DNA from: a virus
IMG/VR virus record: IMGVR_UViG_3300023174_000124
Span: 1-64,000 of that record
Strand: one strand, 5' to 3'
Length of the DNA: 64,000 nt
Part shown: positions 25,340-32,999 of the stretch, one piece after another
Position numbering within the stretch: the first letter of the stretch is position 1
Layout of the letters: every line of letters starts with the position of its first letter
Notes under the pieces: model-generated
The model's database searches: none
What the model was told of the DNA's origin: nothing
The model's input: the letters and a program-made list of their open reading frames with translations, nothing else
Position numbers and translations under genes: made by a program

Positions 25340-25595
25340 GTGTAACGATACGACCATCTTCTAAAATTTGAAAAGGTGAGTCTTCGGATAGATCAAATTG
25401 CATTTTAACTAATTTGAGTAGGCTTTGAGCTTTTTCTTCATTAGCATCAACATCAGCAAGAAGTCTTGCTTTTTTAACTTCTAAAGCACCGATTTGATTA
25501 ACAAGTTGAACAGCAGTTTGCTTTAATTCATTGAATTGTGCAAGTTGCTTTTCAGATAGATTGCCTACGACTTTGAGATTAGATTGTTCGGACAT
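25329..25595 (-). CDS. Small coiled-coil phage protein
   Basis: An 88-aa protein. A long heptad helix runs from about residue 14 to 68, and it ends in SPFQILEDGRIVTP. The pattern of an N-terminal LSEKQLAQFNELKQ helix, then a gap, then a short INLETGEF-like tail is widespread among small proteins of T4-like and other large phages; no function is established. AAAGGAG precedes the ATG. Upstream is GGTATAGT, also found before gene 36487. Confidence 0.65.
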   Translation of the reverse strand: MSEQSNLKVVGNLSEKQLAQFNELKQTAVQLVNQIGALEVKKARLLADVDANEEKAQSLLKLVKMQFDLSEDSPFQILEDGRIVTPNS

Positions 25596-25634
25596 GATAT
25601 AAACTCCTTTGAGGTTTTTTTATACTATACCAAC

Positions 25635-26024
25635 TTAGAGTTTCTTTTTATCTACAATTTCATGGTGAGCTTTTTCGATAGCTTTTTTAAGTCTTACTCT
25701 TGATTTAATATCTCTAGCTTTATTATTCAAGTTTAGAGTTTCTTTTTTAATTTTATCTAGTATTAGAGGGTCTACTTTTTTATCTTTAGGTTTAATCATA
25801 CACATGAAATTTTCTCTATTATTAAACCTCTTAAAGACTATATTGTTTTCTTCAAATAGTTTCTTTTTCTCAAAATTAAGTTTAATATCTTCAAGTTTTA
25901 ATTTAGAGGGTATGTTTATTTCTATTTGTTTAGGTTTTTCAAATTGAGAGACGATAAACAATCCGATATACAAGAAAAAACTAAGCATTGTATATACAAA
26001 AGAAGTGTGAGATTCACTTAACAT
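25635..26024 (-). CDS. Membrane protein with N-terminal anchor and charged helical tail
   Basis: A 129-aa protein with one span at about residues 9-29 (VYTMLSFFLYIGLFIVSQF), then a basic, helix-rich domain. AAGGTGA precedes the ATG. It overlaps the upstream gene 26014 by 11 bp. Together with 26014 and 26252 it forms a trio of small N-anchored membrane proteins, perhaps one envelope-acting module, for example lysis-related. No lipobox or holin-type multi-span gene is present. Confidence 0.6.
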   Translation of the reverse strand: MLSESHTSFVYTMLSFFLYIGLFIVSQFEKPKQIEINIPSKLKLEDIKLNFEKKKLFEENNIVFKRFNNRENFMCMIKPKDKKVDPLILDKIKKETLNLNNKARDIKSRVRLKKAIEKAHHEIVDKKKL

Positions 26025-26247
26025 GATACTTCACCTTTACTAGACTTAGTAAGTCTTCAGATAGAAGTTCTGTATCTTTAGATTTATTTAGAACATCTTT
26101 ATTAAGTAAAGAAGTATTTTGATTATATAATTCTATTTCTTCCATTTTTAGTTTAGGTACATCAGTCTCTTTTTCGGGAGATACAGAGGTACTGACTAAA
26201 ACAATAACAAAAGATACCGATATAATTGTTAAGTCATTGATTATCAT
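26014..26247 (-). CDS. Small N-anchored membrane protein
   Basis: A 77-aa protein with a hydrophobic N-terminus (IISVSFVIVLVSTSVS, about residues 8-24), which is either a signal anchor or a cleavable signal, followed by an acidic helix. It has no cysteine, so it is not a lipoprotein. The GGGAGA ribosome-binding site lies in a hairpin (26254-26272). It overlaps gene 25635 by 11 bp. Confidence 0.55.
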   Translation of the reverse strand: MIINDLTIISVSFVIVLVSTSVSPEKETDVPKLKMEEIELYNQNTSLLNKDVLNKSKDTELLSEDLLSLVKVKYHVK

Positions 26248-26251
26248 TTGA

Positions 26252-26566
26252 TCATTCTCCCTTAATGAGAATATTTTGTATATCTACAAGATTTTTTTGA
26301 ACATTATCTATATTCTTTTCTATATCTTTAATACTCTGTCTTGATTGTGCATCTTGAATAGCATCACTGTTTATTTCTTTTTTGATTTCGTAAACTTGGT
26401 AGTCAATTCTTTGGATTTGATTTTGTAGGGTATAGAGTTTTGTATTAATAACAGCATTTTCAACAGAGATACTATTAAGCCAATATAAGAGGGGAATGAC
26501 AGTAGCAGACAGTCCCTTATAAATCCAAGACATTATCTTTTCTATTTGTTCTGATGAAAATTGCAT
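26252..26566 (-). CDS. Membrane-anchored coiled-coil protein
   Basis: A 104-aa protein. Residues about 17-34 (GLSATVIPLLYWLNSI) could span the membrane, followed by a long coiled coil (45-100). Topology resembles inner-membrane spanin or XhlA-like proteins, but neither family signature is clear. It lies 4 bp upstream of gene 26014, and the three-gene set 26566 to 25635 is likely co-translated. Confidence 0.55.
   Translation of the reverse strand: MQFSSEQIEKIMSWIYKGLSATVIPLLYWLNSISVENAVINTKLYTLQNQIQRIDYQVYEIKKEINSDAIQDAQSRQSIKDIEKNIDNVQKNLVDIQNILIKGE
26254..26272 (-). promoter_or_regulatory. Hairpin over the ribosome-binding site of gene 26014
   Basis: ATTCTC (26254-26259) and GAGAAT (26267-26272) pair with a 7-nt loop. 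On the minus strand the Shine-Dalgarno GGGAGA overlaps the 3' arm. Confidence 0.45.
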
Positions 26567-26583
26567 TTTATTATTCTTTCTTA

Positions 26584-27471
26584 TTATATAAAGTTTCTAG
26601 GGGATAGGACACCACGACCGACAGCAGGACCGAATGCAGATCTAACACCGATACCATATTTAGGTTGGACAAGACCTCTGATGATTTTAGTAGTTCTAGC
26701 TTTCATTTCAGTAGCAGTTTGCCATTGGCTTTCAGCAGCACTCTTTAAGCCCTCGTATTTAGAAGATTTATCTATATTTAGAGAGATACCTCCTATAGAA
26801 TAATCAAATTCATCAACAATCCAATTAGCTTGTAGAGCCATAGCGGCGAATACAATAGCACCTTGTAATATAGGTGTTCTCCAAGCAGGTTTTTGATTGA
26901 CTAGAACTTCTACTGTACGGTAATTTTCAGTTTCAGGTGGCATCATATTCCACCAGTCTAAAGCTCTTTCTATATATTCCATTAACTCATAATCTTCCCA
27001 TACTTGACCAAAGACTCTATTATATTGACCTACAACAGCTTCAGCTTCAGGTGGTCTGAAATGGTAAAATTTATCAGGGTTTTGGTCTCTTAAAAGTATT
27101 CTGAGTTTATCTACCATAGACTTCATAGCTTCAGACATACCGTAGCTTACAATAGAGTCATTAGTGACAACACCAAATTCTTGAACTACATTTTGAACAG
27201 GACTATTAACAAGTTCCCTAATTGCCCATTTTATTCTATAAGTACCAAAGGAAGCAGTGGCAGGTATTCTAAGAGAAGCATAATATTCACCGACAGCAGG
27301 ATTTTCGGGTATTCTAGCAGGGTCGCCTATGAGAACATCTACTTGGTTATCAGAGAAATAGATAGCATAGGTTATATCTGCAGCATTAGCGACATTACCA
27401 CTACTATTAGTCAAGAAGAGGTCTAAATCTCCACGACTAAGGGTTTGTCCTCTTTTAAAAACTACACTCAT
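26584..27471 (-). CDS. Virion structural protein with N-terminal Ig-like module
   Basis: A 295-aa protein. Residues 1-105 form a beta domain (FKRGQTLSRGDLDLFL, then RIPENPAVGEYY and IKWAIRELVNSPVQNVVQEF) that is clearly homologous to the stand-alone 104-aa protein at 32507. The remainder is helical, with YIERALDWWNMMPPETENY and LQANWIVDEF, a pattern I associate with structural proteins of large myoviruses. Position in the late run agrees. Only a weak GAG lies before the ATG, 15 bp after the upstream stop. Confidence 0.65.
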   Translation of the reverse strand: MSVVFKRGQTLSRGDLDLFLTNSSGNVANAADITYAIYFSDNQVDVLIGDPARIPENPAVGEYYASLRIPATASFGTYRIKWAIRELVNSPVQNVVQEFGVVTNDSIVSYGMSEAMKSMVDKLRILLRDQNPDKFYHFRPPEAEAVVGQYNRVFGQVWEDYELMEYIERALDWWNMMPPETENYRTVEVLVNQKPAWRTPILQGAIVFAAMALQANWIVDEFDYSIGGISLNIDKSSKYEGLKSAAESQWQTATEMKARTTKIIRGLVQPKYGIGVRSAFGPAVGRGVLSPRNFI

Positions 27472-27486
27472 TTTAATACTCGCTAT

Positions 27487-28575
27487 TTATGATTTATATA
27501 TATTGCTATTCATAAATAGATTAATTCTTTTTCTAATACTCGCCACTCTTAAATTTGGAAATAAAACCTTAGCTTTACCGAGTAATTCGGGTAGGACTGA
27601 CCTTGTTCCAAAACCTAATATGAAACCTATAACTTCAGCAAAGTTTTCAAATGGGTTTTGATTACCATATTCAGATACAGGTGATTTATGATATTTATAT
27701 TTACTAAGTTGTCCTTTTGTTCTAGTCAAAAGTGTAGGTGAGTATAAATCTTGAATAGAAATTATTTGTACATATCTTCTAGGGTCTTCTTGTTTTATTC
27801 TTTTTAAGAAAGAAGATAATGTTTCATAATCATCCATATCATATAGTAATTCTTGTACCACATCGCCATCAATACCTTTATTAAATTCACCTTCCCAATA
27901 TTTTCTAGCTTTCTCATTGAAAATCTCAAAATAGATATAATGTGCCATTTCATGTGCTAGTGTTTTAACATAGATAGAAATATTTTTAGTGCCATAGTCT
28001 TCTTTACTTCTAGCTATGTTGATATTTATTTCTTTACTACCTAAGAAAAAACTAGCATAAGCATCAGATATGTGAAAATCACTAAAGGTAAATACTAAGG
28101 GGATTTTATGTTTTAGTAATTCAGGTAAGTGATGTTTAGCTCTTTTCTCATATACACTTATGATTGTAGATATGAGTTCATAGTCATCATTATTTTGTAA
28201 GTCATAAGTAATAACATCAAATCCTTTAATTTTAAATTTTTGTTTTTTTCTAGTTTTAGGGTTAGGAAGGTCATCTTCTTCTATATTACTTAGTAGGACT
28301 ACATCTTTAGGGTTTATGTTAAAAGAATCTTGGAGAATCGCCCTTTCCATCTTCTCTACGACAACTCGGTCTTCGATTATATTATCATCATATCCATAAT
28401 CCAAATAGGATAGGATTTCTTTCATAATACTTAGTGTATGTAATAAGTCAGCTTTTTCGGAAGCTAAGAATTTATTAACAAGGATAGCATCTTGGAGTTC
28501 AGGGTATCTTGTTTTATAAAGGAAGAAAGCATTATAGTAGTGTGTGTAGTCTTTTATAAATTGTTTTTGTAACAC
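27487..28575 (-). CDS. Putative zinc metallopeptidase (HExxH)
   Basis: A 362-aa protein starting at GTG 28575 (AGAGGT 5 nt upstream); a TTG 15 nt earlier is the alternative. H208-E209-M-A-H212 is a zincin active site. A downstream ENFAEVIGF (E310 or E314) could be the third zinc ligand, as in gluzincins. The N-terminal 100 residues are helical. There is no signal peptide, so it acts inside the cell or in the particle, perhaps processing virion proteins or cutting host proteins. It is divergent from the fibre cassette. Confidence 0.7.
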   Translation of the reverse strand: MLQKQFIKDYTHYYNAFFLYKTRYPELQDAILVNKFLASEKADLLHTLSIMKEILSYLDYGYDDNIIEDRVVVEKMERAILQDSFNINPKDVVLLSNIEEDDLPNPKTRKKQKFKIKGFDVITYDLQNNDDYELISTIISVYEKRAKHHLPELLKHKIPLVFTFSDFHISDAYASFFLGSKEININIARSKEDYGTKNISIYVKTLAHEMAHYIYFEIFNEKARKYWEGEFNKGIDGDVVQELLYDMDDYETLSSFLKRIKQEDPRRYVQIISIQDLYSPTLLTRTKGQLSKYKYHKSPVSEYGNQNPFENFAEVIGFILGFGTRSVLPELLGKAKVLFPNLRVASIRKRINLFMNSNIYKS

Positions 28576-28658
28576 GATTACCTCTTTCAATAAATAATTT
28601 ATCTATTATCTCTTTATATAAAGATATAGATGATAAAAAACATTCAAGGAGATATACT

Positions 28659-29219
28659 ATGTCATATGGTATTATTTTAAGAGTTACCCATGCTGGTTTA
28701 AATAATTCTTCAGTTTACATTCCTGACACCCATGATGGTAAAGATGCTAATGGTCGTGTACAAAATCAAAAATCACCACAATATGTACCTGTTGGTGGTC
28801 ATGTAGATATGGTTTTCACAGATCAAATTGCCTTTTCTTTTGAACAAGGTGGTATTCGTGGTTTGATTAATGAAGGTTATATTACCACACAATTTATTAT
28901 TGGTAGTACAACAGGAGTATCTGCTTTAGATACCACTATTAATAATATGACTAAGAGTGCTTTAGGTGCTTTTTCTAAAGTTACTGTAAATGTTGCTAAT
29001 GGTAATCATACTTCTATAACAGTACCTTTTGCAAATGCTAAATTAGTAGCAGGTGCGATTGTTTTAGTTACTATGGATATCCCTGCAGCTAATGTTGCTG
29101 TAGCTATCACTCCATATATCAAAACAATTAATGCAGGGGTATCTATTGTTTTGGGTTGTGATGTCACTTGTACAGGTGCTCAAAATATCGACTTTAATGT
29201 TGCTGTAATTTCTGCTTAA
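28659..29219 (+). CDS. Tail fibre-type protein, short form
   Basis: A 186-aa protein. Residues 1-85 (VYIPDTHDGKDANGRV, then QYVPVGGHVDMVFTDQ and GGIRGLINEGYI) are homologous to the N-terminus of the protein at 30066, so this is probably the shared particle-attachment domain. The C-terminal half is a beta head domain (VPFANAKLVAGAIVLVTMDI), also related to the end of 30066. AAGGAG precedes the ATG. It is the first gene of a plus-strand fibre cassette (28659-31229). Confidence 0.7.
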   Translation: MSYGIILRVTHAGLNNSSVYIPDTHDGKDANGRVQNQKSPQYVPVGGHVDMVFTDQIAFSFEQGGIRGLINEGYITTQFIIGSTTGVSALDTTINNMTKSALGAFSKVTVNVANGNHTSITVPFANAKLVAGAIVLVTMDIPAANVAVAITPYIKTINAGVSIVLGCDVTCTGAQNIDFNVAVISA

Positions 29220-29233
29220 TAATTTTTAAATAT

Positions 29234-29269
29234 AAATCCTATTTAATATTATAGTCTTAGATAGGGTTT
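29234..29269 (+). promoter_or_regulatory. 11-bp hairpin before gene 29275
   Basis: AAATCCTATTT (29234-29244) pairs with AGATAGGGTTT (29259-29269), including two G-U pairs, with a 14-nt loop. The only Shine-Dalgarno-like sequence (ATAGGG) for the ATG at 29275 lies in the 3' arm. Confidence 0.55.
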
Positions 29270-29274
29270 TTCAA

Positions 29275-30018
29275 ATGACCATTCATTATCAAAATAATAA
29301 AGTAGCTGTTAAAGTTGCAAGTGATGCCACTACTTATACTTTAACAAAATCTGATAGCATCTATGTAGGTTATAGTGGTCAAACTATTAACTTACCTGCA
29401 CCATCATCTGTTTTAGGTTCTAGATATGTGATTAAAGCACCTAGTAATATTTCATCTACTATTACTGTTAATGCTTCTACTAATAGTTCTACTATTGATG
29501 GTTTAAATTCTTATCTCATGTATGATAAGAATGATACTTTAGAAGTAGTAGCTACAAGTAGTGGTTGGGTGAGAGTCAGTAACAGTGCTTCTTATATTTG
29601 CACAGGTAGGTTATCAGGTGATCAAACAATTACAAGTAGTGAAGATAACATTATTCACTTTCAAAATAATCAAACATTATCACTAGATCCTTTGAGCTGG
29701 TGGAATAATAGTACTTATAAATATCAGCCTACATTACCAGGGTATTATAATATCTGTTATAGTGTATGGTTTGCAGCAGGTGCTTCTTCTTTAAACCAAA
29801 TGAATATACAAATAAGAAAAGGACTAGATTCTGTTGCTATAACTCAATCACCTATTCCAACATCTACAGGTGGGTCTTTATTTGCATCAAGCATCACCTA
29901 TTTAAATGGTTCTACTGACTATATTCAATTTACAGCATATAGTTCTAATCCTACTTCTCATGTAGTACAAGGTAGTGGGGCTAGTAATGGTACATATTTC
30001 ACTGCGATTAAAGTTTAA
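29275..30018 (+). CDS. Tail fibre-type protein with C1q/TNF-like head
   Basis: A 247-aa protein. The N-terminal 95 residues have a beta pattern common in fibre proteins (TINLPAPSSVLGSRYVIKAP). The C-terminal 130 residues (PGYYNICYSVWFAAG, then SLFASSITYLNGSTDYIQF and a final SNGTYFTAIKV) look like a C1q/TNF-type jelly-roll head, often used for receptor recognition. It lacks the attachment domain seen in its two neighbours, so it may be a separate trimeric tip or bind to one of them. Confidence 0.65.
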   Translation: MTIHYQNNKVAVKVASDATTYTLTKSDSIYVGYSGQTINLPAPSSVLGSRYVIKAPSNISSTITVNASTNSSTIDGLNSYLMYDKNDTLEVVATSSGWVRVSNSASYICTGRLSGDQTITSSEDNIIHFQNNQTLSLDPLSWWNNSTYKYQPTLPGYYNICYSVWFAAGASSLNQMNIQIRKGLDSVAITQSPIPTSTGGSLFASSITYLNGSTDYIQFTAYSSNPTSHVVQGSGASNGTYFTAIKV

Positions 30019-30031
30019 TATTGATTAAATA

Positions 30032-30061
30032 GGTAACTCTTTATAAACACAAGGAGTTATC
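30032..30061 (+). promoter_or_regulatory. 11-bp hairpin containing the ribosome-binding site of gene 30066
   Basis: GGTAACTCTTT (30032-30042) pairs with AAGGAGTTATC (30051-30061), with two G-U pairs, around an 8-nt loop. The whole AAGGAG site for the ATG at 30066 is inside the stem. Confidence 0.65.
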
Positions 30062-30065
30062 AAAA

Positions 30066-31229
30066 ATGGCAAATTCATTATCTTTAAGAATTACTAATAT
30101 CGGATCTTCATCTTCAATATATATAAGTGATATACATGATGGTAAAGATCAAAATGGTCGTGTCAATAATCGTAAACCATATCAATATGTACCAGCTAAT
30201 GGTTCAGTAGTAGTGTTATTTACAGAACAAGTGAAGTATAGTTATGAGAATGGTGCAATAAGATCATTTATAGATCAAGGTTTAATTGAGACCTTTTTTG
30301 TTATGGGGGAAGTAAATCTCTTAAGTACAGATGAAGATGGCAGTTATAAACTCAATGTGTCTTATGAAGGTAATACTTTTTATTTGAGAGATAACACTAA
30401 TAGTGATGTTGGTACAAATATTAATGTAAAAGCAGGTAATTCTGTAGATGAAACAGGTGGAGACATTCAACTACAAGGTGGGAACTCGGACAATAATAAT
30501 GGTGGTTATATAGGATTGACAGGTGGTGAAGGAACAAATGGTGGTACTGTGACCATATATGGTGGTCGAGGTAGTACAGGAACTGCAGGTAATATTACTT
30601 TAGCAGCAGGGGATAAACCTACAGGTAATGGTGGTAGTGTAAATATATATGGGGGTCCTGCTTGGGTAGCAGGTGCAGAAGCAGGTGGTGTGAATATATA
30701 TGGAGGTAATTCTATTACCACAGGTGAAGCTAGTATTAGTGGTTCAATTTTAATAGAAGCAGGTGGTATCGGTAATCCTGGTGTAGGTGGTTGGGTAAAT
30801 ACAGGTGGGGATGTCACAATTAAATCAGGTTTAGGGAATGGTGGTGGTCATAGTTCAGGTGATGTTATATTAGAACCTGTAGCTGGAGCAGGTGGTGCAA
30901 GTGATGGTAAAGTAGTCATTAAAAACTATGATGATGGTATCTTAGTGGTTTCGGGAGAAGATGTTATATCAAGTCCTTATGGTAGATTAGCATTTGTTAT
31001 TAATGATGGGCAACATGGTACAAGTGTTGTATTAAATAGTAGTTTAATAACAGCAACAAGTCCTATTCTTGTAACAGTAGAATATCCTGAAGTATTAAAT
31101 TTAACATTAGATAAAGCACCATATATAGCATCAAGAGTAAATGGTGTTAGTGCAACGATTAAATTTGATTTAAATAATCAGAGTGGTGCACAAAGAACTT
31201 GTGCGATAAATTATATGATACTTGTTTAA
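30066..31229 (+). CDS. Tail fibre-type protein with glycine-rich repeat shaft
   Basis: A 387-aa protein in three parts. Residues 1-80 (YISDIHDGKDQNGRV, QYVPANGSVVVLFTEQ) form the attachment domain shared with 28659. Residues about 120-290 are a Gly-rich repeat (GGTVTIYGGRGSTGTAG, GGSVNIYGG, GGVNIYGGN) that fits a beta helix or Gly-rich lattice. The last 70 residues are a head domain (VVLNSSLITATSPILVTVEY) related to that of 28659. The modular fusion is typical of receptor-binding fibres. It converges with 31232 with a 2-bp gap. Confidence 0.75.
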   Translation: MANSLSLRITNIGSSSSIYISDIHDGKDQNGRVNNRKPYQYVPANGSVVVLFTEQVKYSYENGAIRSFIDQGLIETFFVMGEVNLLSTDEDGSYKLNVSYEGNTFYLRDNTNSDVGTNINVKAGNSVDETGGDIQLQGGNSDNNNGGYIGLTGGEGTNGGTVTIYGGRGSTGTAGNITLAAGDKPTGNGGSVNIYGGPAWVAGAEAGGVNIYGGNSITTGEASISGSILIEAGGIGNPGVGGWVNTGGDVTIKSGLGNGGGHSSGDVILEPVAGAGGASDGKVVIKNYDDGILVVSGEDVISSPYGRLAFVINDGQHGTSVVLNSSLITATSPILVTVEYPEVLNLTLDKAPYIASRVNGVSATIKFDLNNQSGAQRTCAINYMILV

Positions 31230-31231
31230 TA

Positions 31232-31702
31232 TTATTTCTTTTCCAAAAAGAGAATACTGTTATTTAAGAATTTAGGTAGCTCTCTATGAAGTTTATCTTT
31301 CACACCTTTTGCACCATATAGACTAGCAATATCCATTTCTTCTGATTTGCCAAATCTAGCAGTACCTTCTTTGAAGTATAATGCAATACTTACTGACATA
31401 GAAAAATTTCCACGATCTTCTGAATCATCTTGGAAATGTGCTATAAATTTCCAAGTATTAACAGGTTGTCTTGAAAACTCTGTTTGTGCAGGTAAAGAAA
31501 AAAGAATAATAACGGTATGTTCTTCTTTACCATATTTATTTTTCATACCTTCATCAAATTTAATAATACTACCACCAATGTCTTTAACAGCATCTTTTAA
31601 ACCTTGTTTAAAATTTGCCACTGCAGGTTTTAATAATGACTCTAAAAAAGCTATTCTTTTTTCAAGTTGTGCGATTTTGATTTCTGTTGCATTACGGTAC
31701 AT
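31232..31702 (-). CDS. Hypothetical protein with N-terminal coiled coil
   Basis: A 156-aa protein. Residues 3-25 form a coiled coil (ATEIKIAQLEKRIAFLESLL). The remainder has beta strands (HTVIILFSLPAQTEF, FSMSVSIALYFKEG). No family is recognised. AAAGGAG lies upstream of the ATG. It converges with the fibre cassette and follows the nuclease gene on the minus strand. A fibre chaperone is one possibility, from position alone. Confidence 0.6.
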   Translation of the reverse strand: MYRNATEIKIAQLEKRIAFLESLLKPAVANFKQGLKDAVKDIGGSIIKFDEGMKNKYGKEEHTVIILFSLPAQTEFSRQPVNTWKFIAHFQDDSEDRGNFSMSVSIALYFKEGTARFGKSEEMDIASLYGAKGVKDKLHRELPKFLNNSILFLEKK

Positions 31703-31725
31703 AATGACTCCTTTTTAAAATGAGA

Positions 31726-31749
31726 TTTATACTTAAGGATAAGTATAAA
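31726..31749 (-). promoter_or_regulatory. Perfect 10-bp hairpin between genes 31754 and 31232
   Basis: TTTATACTTA (31726-31735) pairs with TAAGTATAAA (31740-31749) with a 4-nt loop. It lies 5 bp beyond the nuclease stop and upstream of the AAAGGAG site. There is no T tract, so it is a weak terminator at best; an RNA processing or stability site is more likely. Confidence 0.5.
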
Positions 31750-31753
31750 TGTT

Positions 31754-32185
31754 TTATTTAACACCATTTACAGCATCATCTGCTGTAAATTGATCTTTAG
31801 TTCCACCATCATATGACTTGGCAAAACCTTTTTCAATCATCAATTCACTTAAAGTCTTAGGTGCAGGTTGCCATTGGTCATCTAATGTCCAAATATCAGC
31901 CAAAGCACGACCATATTTATCAGGTTTATGACTCTTTAAGAGGACTTTCTTATCAAGAGCTTGTTCTCTGATAAAATCTCTACTAGCAATAGCGAGTTTC
32001 TTAACTGATTCATCTTCTGATTTCATTTCAGCAGTATCAATACCCATAAGACGAACTTTAGTTCTAATAGTTAAACTAAAACCAAGATCAATAGTAACTG
32101 TTAAAGTATCACCATCATATACTTCTAAAACATCAGCATAGTAAGTATAAGGTGAAGGGGGTAAGGTAGCTTTCTTTTTAGCCAT
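31754..32185 (-). CDS. Staphylococcal nuclease-like (SNase) endonuclease
   Basis: A 143-aa protein matching the thermonuclease family. Metal-binding and catalytic residues are all visible: D24 and D26 (VYDGDTLTV), R45, D50 and E53 (VRLMGIDTAE) and R93 (DKYGRALAD). The family cleaves DNA and RNA with calcium. There is no signal peptide, so it acts in the infected cell or in the particle, perhaps in host DNA breakdown or DNA entry. It is complete and about the usual catalytic-domain length. The ribosome-binding site is weak; it lies 9 bp after gene 32195. Confidence 0.93.
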   Translation of the reverse strand: MAKKKATLPPSPYTYYADVLEVYDGDTLTVTIDLGFSLTIRTKVRLMGIDTAEMKSEDESVKKLAIASRDFIREQALDKKVLLKSHKPDKYGRALADIWTLDDQWQPAPKTLSELMIEKGFAKSYDGGTKDQFTADDAVNGVK

Positions 32186-32194
32186 GATATATTC

Positions 32195-32473
32195 TCAACT
32201 TTCAAGTAAGTGTTTATATGCTTCGTCAATAAGGAGAGCAGCATTATCAAGATTTCTAAGTGCTGTCTTAATATGTTCGTTAGAGTCTTCTTGTGAAATA
32301 TTAATTCCACCTACATTAGTTTGTAATAAACTACCTGGTCCACTATAACCTAAAGAATTTCTAATTTGCATAAGGCTTAATTTCATTTGATAGACTTTAG
32401 CGATAGCTTCTTTAACATCTTTGGTCTTAGCTTTTTTAAGCATTGCTTTCTTGATAAAATATTGCTTATTCAT
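32195..32473 (-). CDS. Small helical protein
   Basis: A 92-aa protein starting at ATG 32473 (AAGGAG 7 nt upstream). Its N-terminus NKQYFIKKAMLKKAKTKD resembles the basic Ala-containing starts of several other genes here (39593, 53960). It contains a Gly-rich middle (NSLGYSGPGSLLQTNVGG) between two helices. Its ribosome-binding site is in a hairpin. Function unknown. Confidence 0.6.
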   Translation of the reverse strand: MNKQYFIKKAMLKKAKTKDVKEAIAKVYQMKLSLMQIRNSLGYSGPGSLLQTNVGGINISQEDSNEHIKTALRNLDNAALLIDEAYKHLLES

Positions 32474-32474
32474 A

Positions 32475-32503
32475 ATATCTCTCCTTATAAACATATGAGA
32501 TAT
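32475..32503 (-). promoter_or_regulatory. Hairpin over the ribosome-binding site of gene 32195
   Basis: ATATCTC (32475-32481) and GAGATAT (32497-32503) are complementary, loop 15 nt with TTTATAAGG. On the minus strand the AAGGAGAGA site overlaps the 3' arm. Confidence 0.55.
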
Positions 32504-32506
32504 AAA

Positions 32507-32821
32507 CTATTTAATAATAGCAAATTGTTGTCTAAATACTTCAATAGGACTATTAGAACTTCTTCTAATAGCCCATTCTACAAAATGATCTCCTACAACA
32601 AATCCTGTACTAAATTTCTCACCAACATAATAATAACCTACACTGTCTTTAATAGGTACTCTTTCAGACATACCCACACGATATTTACCTTTATTTTTAT
32701 CATCAGCATAAAAACTATAAGTGATGCTATAAGGGTCAAAAGGTCTATTTTTATCATCAGTAATGATAATCTTTAAGTCCCATTTATTAGGTGTGTCACC
32801 TTGTTTAAATATTACAGCCAT
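32507..32821 (-). CDS. Stand-alone Ig-like virion module
   Basis: A 104-aa beta protein (VIFKQGDTPNKWDLKIIIT, then RVPIKDSVGYYYVGEKF and VEWAIRRSSNSPIEVFRQQF). It is homologous over its whole length to the N-terminal domain of the 295-aa protein at 26584. It is probably a virion decoration or an adaptor that occupies the same site. Its GAGGAGAT site is in a hairpin. Confidence 0.65.
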   Translation of the reverse strand: MAVIFKQGDTPNKWDLKIIITDDKNRPFDPYSITYSFYADDKNKGKYRVGMSERVPIKDSVGYYYVGEKFSTGFVVGDHFVEWAIRRSSNSPIEVFRQQFAIIK

Positions 32822-32824
32822 TTT

Positions 32825-32847
32825 CTATCTCCTCTATATTGAGATAG
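32825..32847 (-). promoter_or_regulatory. Hairpin containing the ribosome-binding site of gene 32507
   Basis: CTATCTC (32825-32831) pairs with GAGATAG (32841-32847), loop 9 nt. On the minus strand the loop and 3' arm carry GAGGAGAT, the Shine-Dalgarno sequence for the ATG at 32821. Confidence 0.6.
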
Positions 32848-32848
32848 A

Positions 32849-32998
32849 TTATAAACCTTTTAGAAATTCCTCTTTTGTTTCTTTAGTATAACCTAAAGCA
32901 AAAGCAATATCCCATAATAGTAGTAGTTCATCGGTGCTTAGACCTTGTTTAACAATAGTCTTGTTTTCCATAAGTTCTTTAATAGCGAGGACAAACAT
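32849..32998 (-). CDS. Very small hypothetical protein (49 aa)
   Basis: A 49-aa frame from ATG 32998 to TAA. It begins one base after the stop of gene 33000, which favours translational coupling. The peptide is helical and acidic (KQGLSTDELLLLWDIAFALG, then TKETKEEFLKGL) and reads like a real small phage protein. It fills an otherwise empty 150-bp gap. Confidence 0.6.
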   Translation of the reverse strand: MFVLAIKELMENKTIVKQGLSTDELLLLWDIAFALGYTKETKEEFLKGL

Positions 32999-32999
32999 A

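Noticed and set aside
25635-26247. Two-component spanin pair
   Set aside because: The overlapping partner 26014 has no Cys lipobox, so it cannot be a standard outer-membrane spanin.
30506-30817. Pro-rich 103-aa protein on the minus strand
   Set aside because: Reverse-complement shadow of the Gly-rich shaft of the fibre gene 30066.
29221-31229. Insertion sequence or transposon carrying the fibre genes
   Set aside because: No transposase, terminal inverted repeats or target duplication at the borders; the change of strand is ordinary for phage fibre cassettes.
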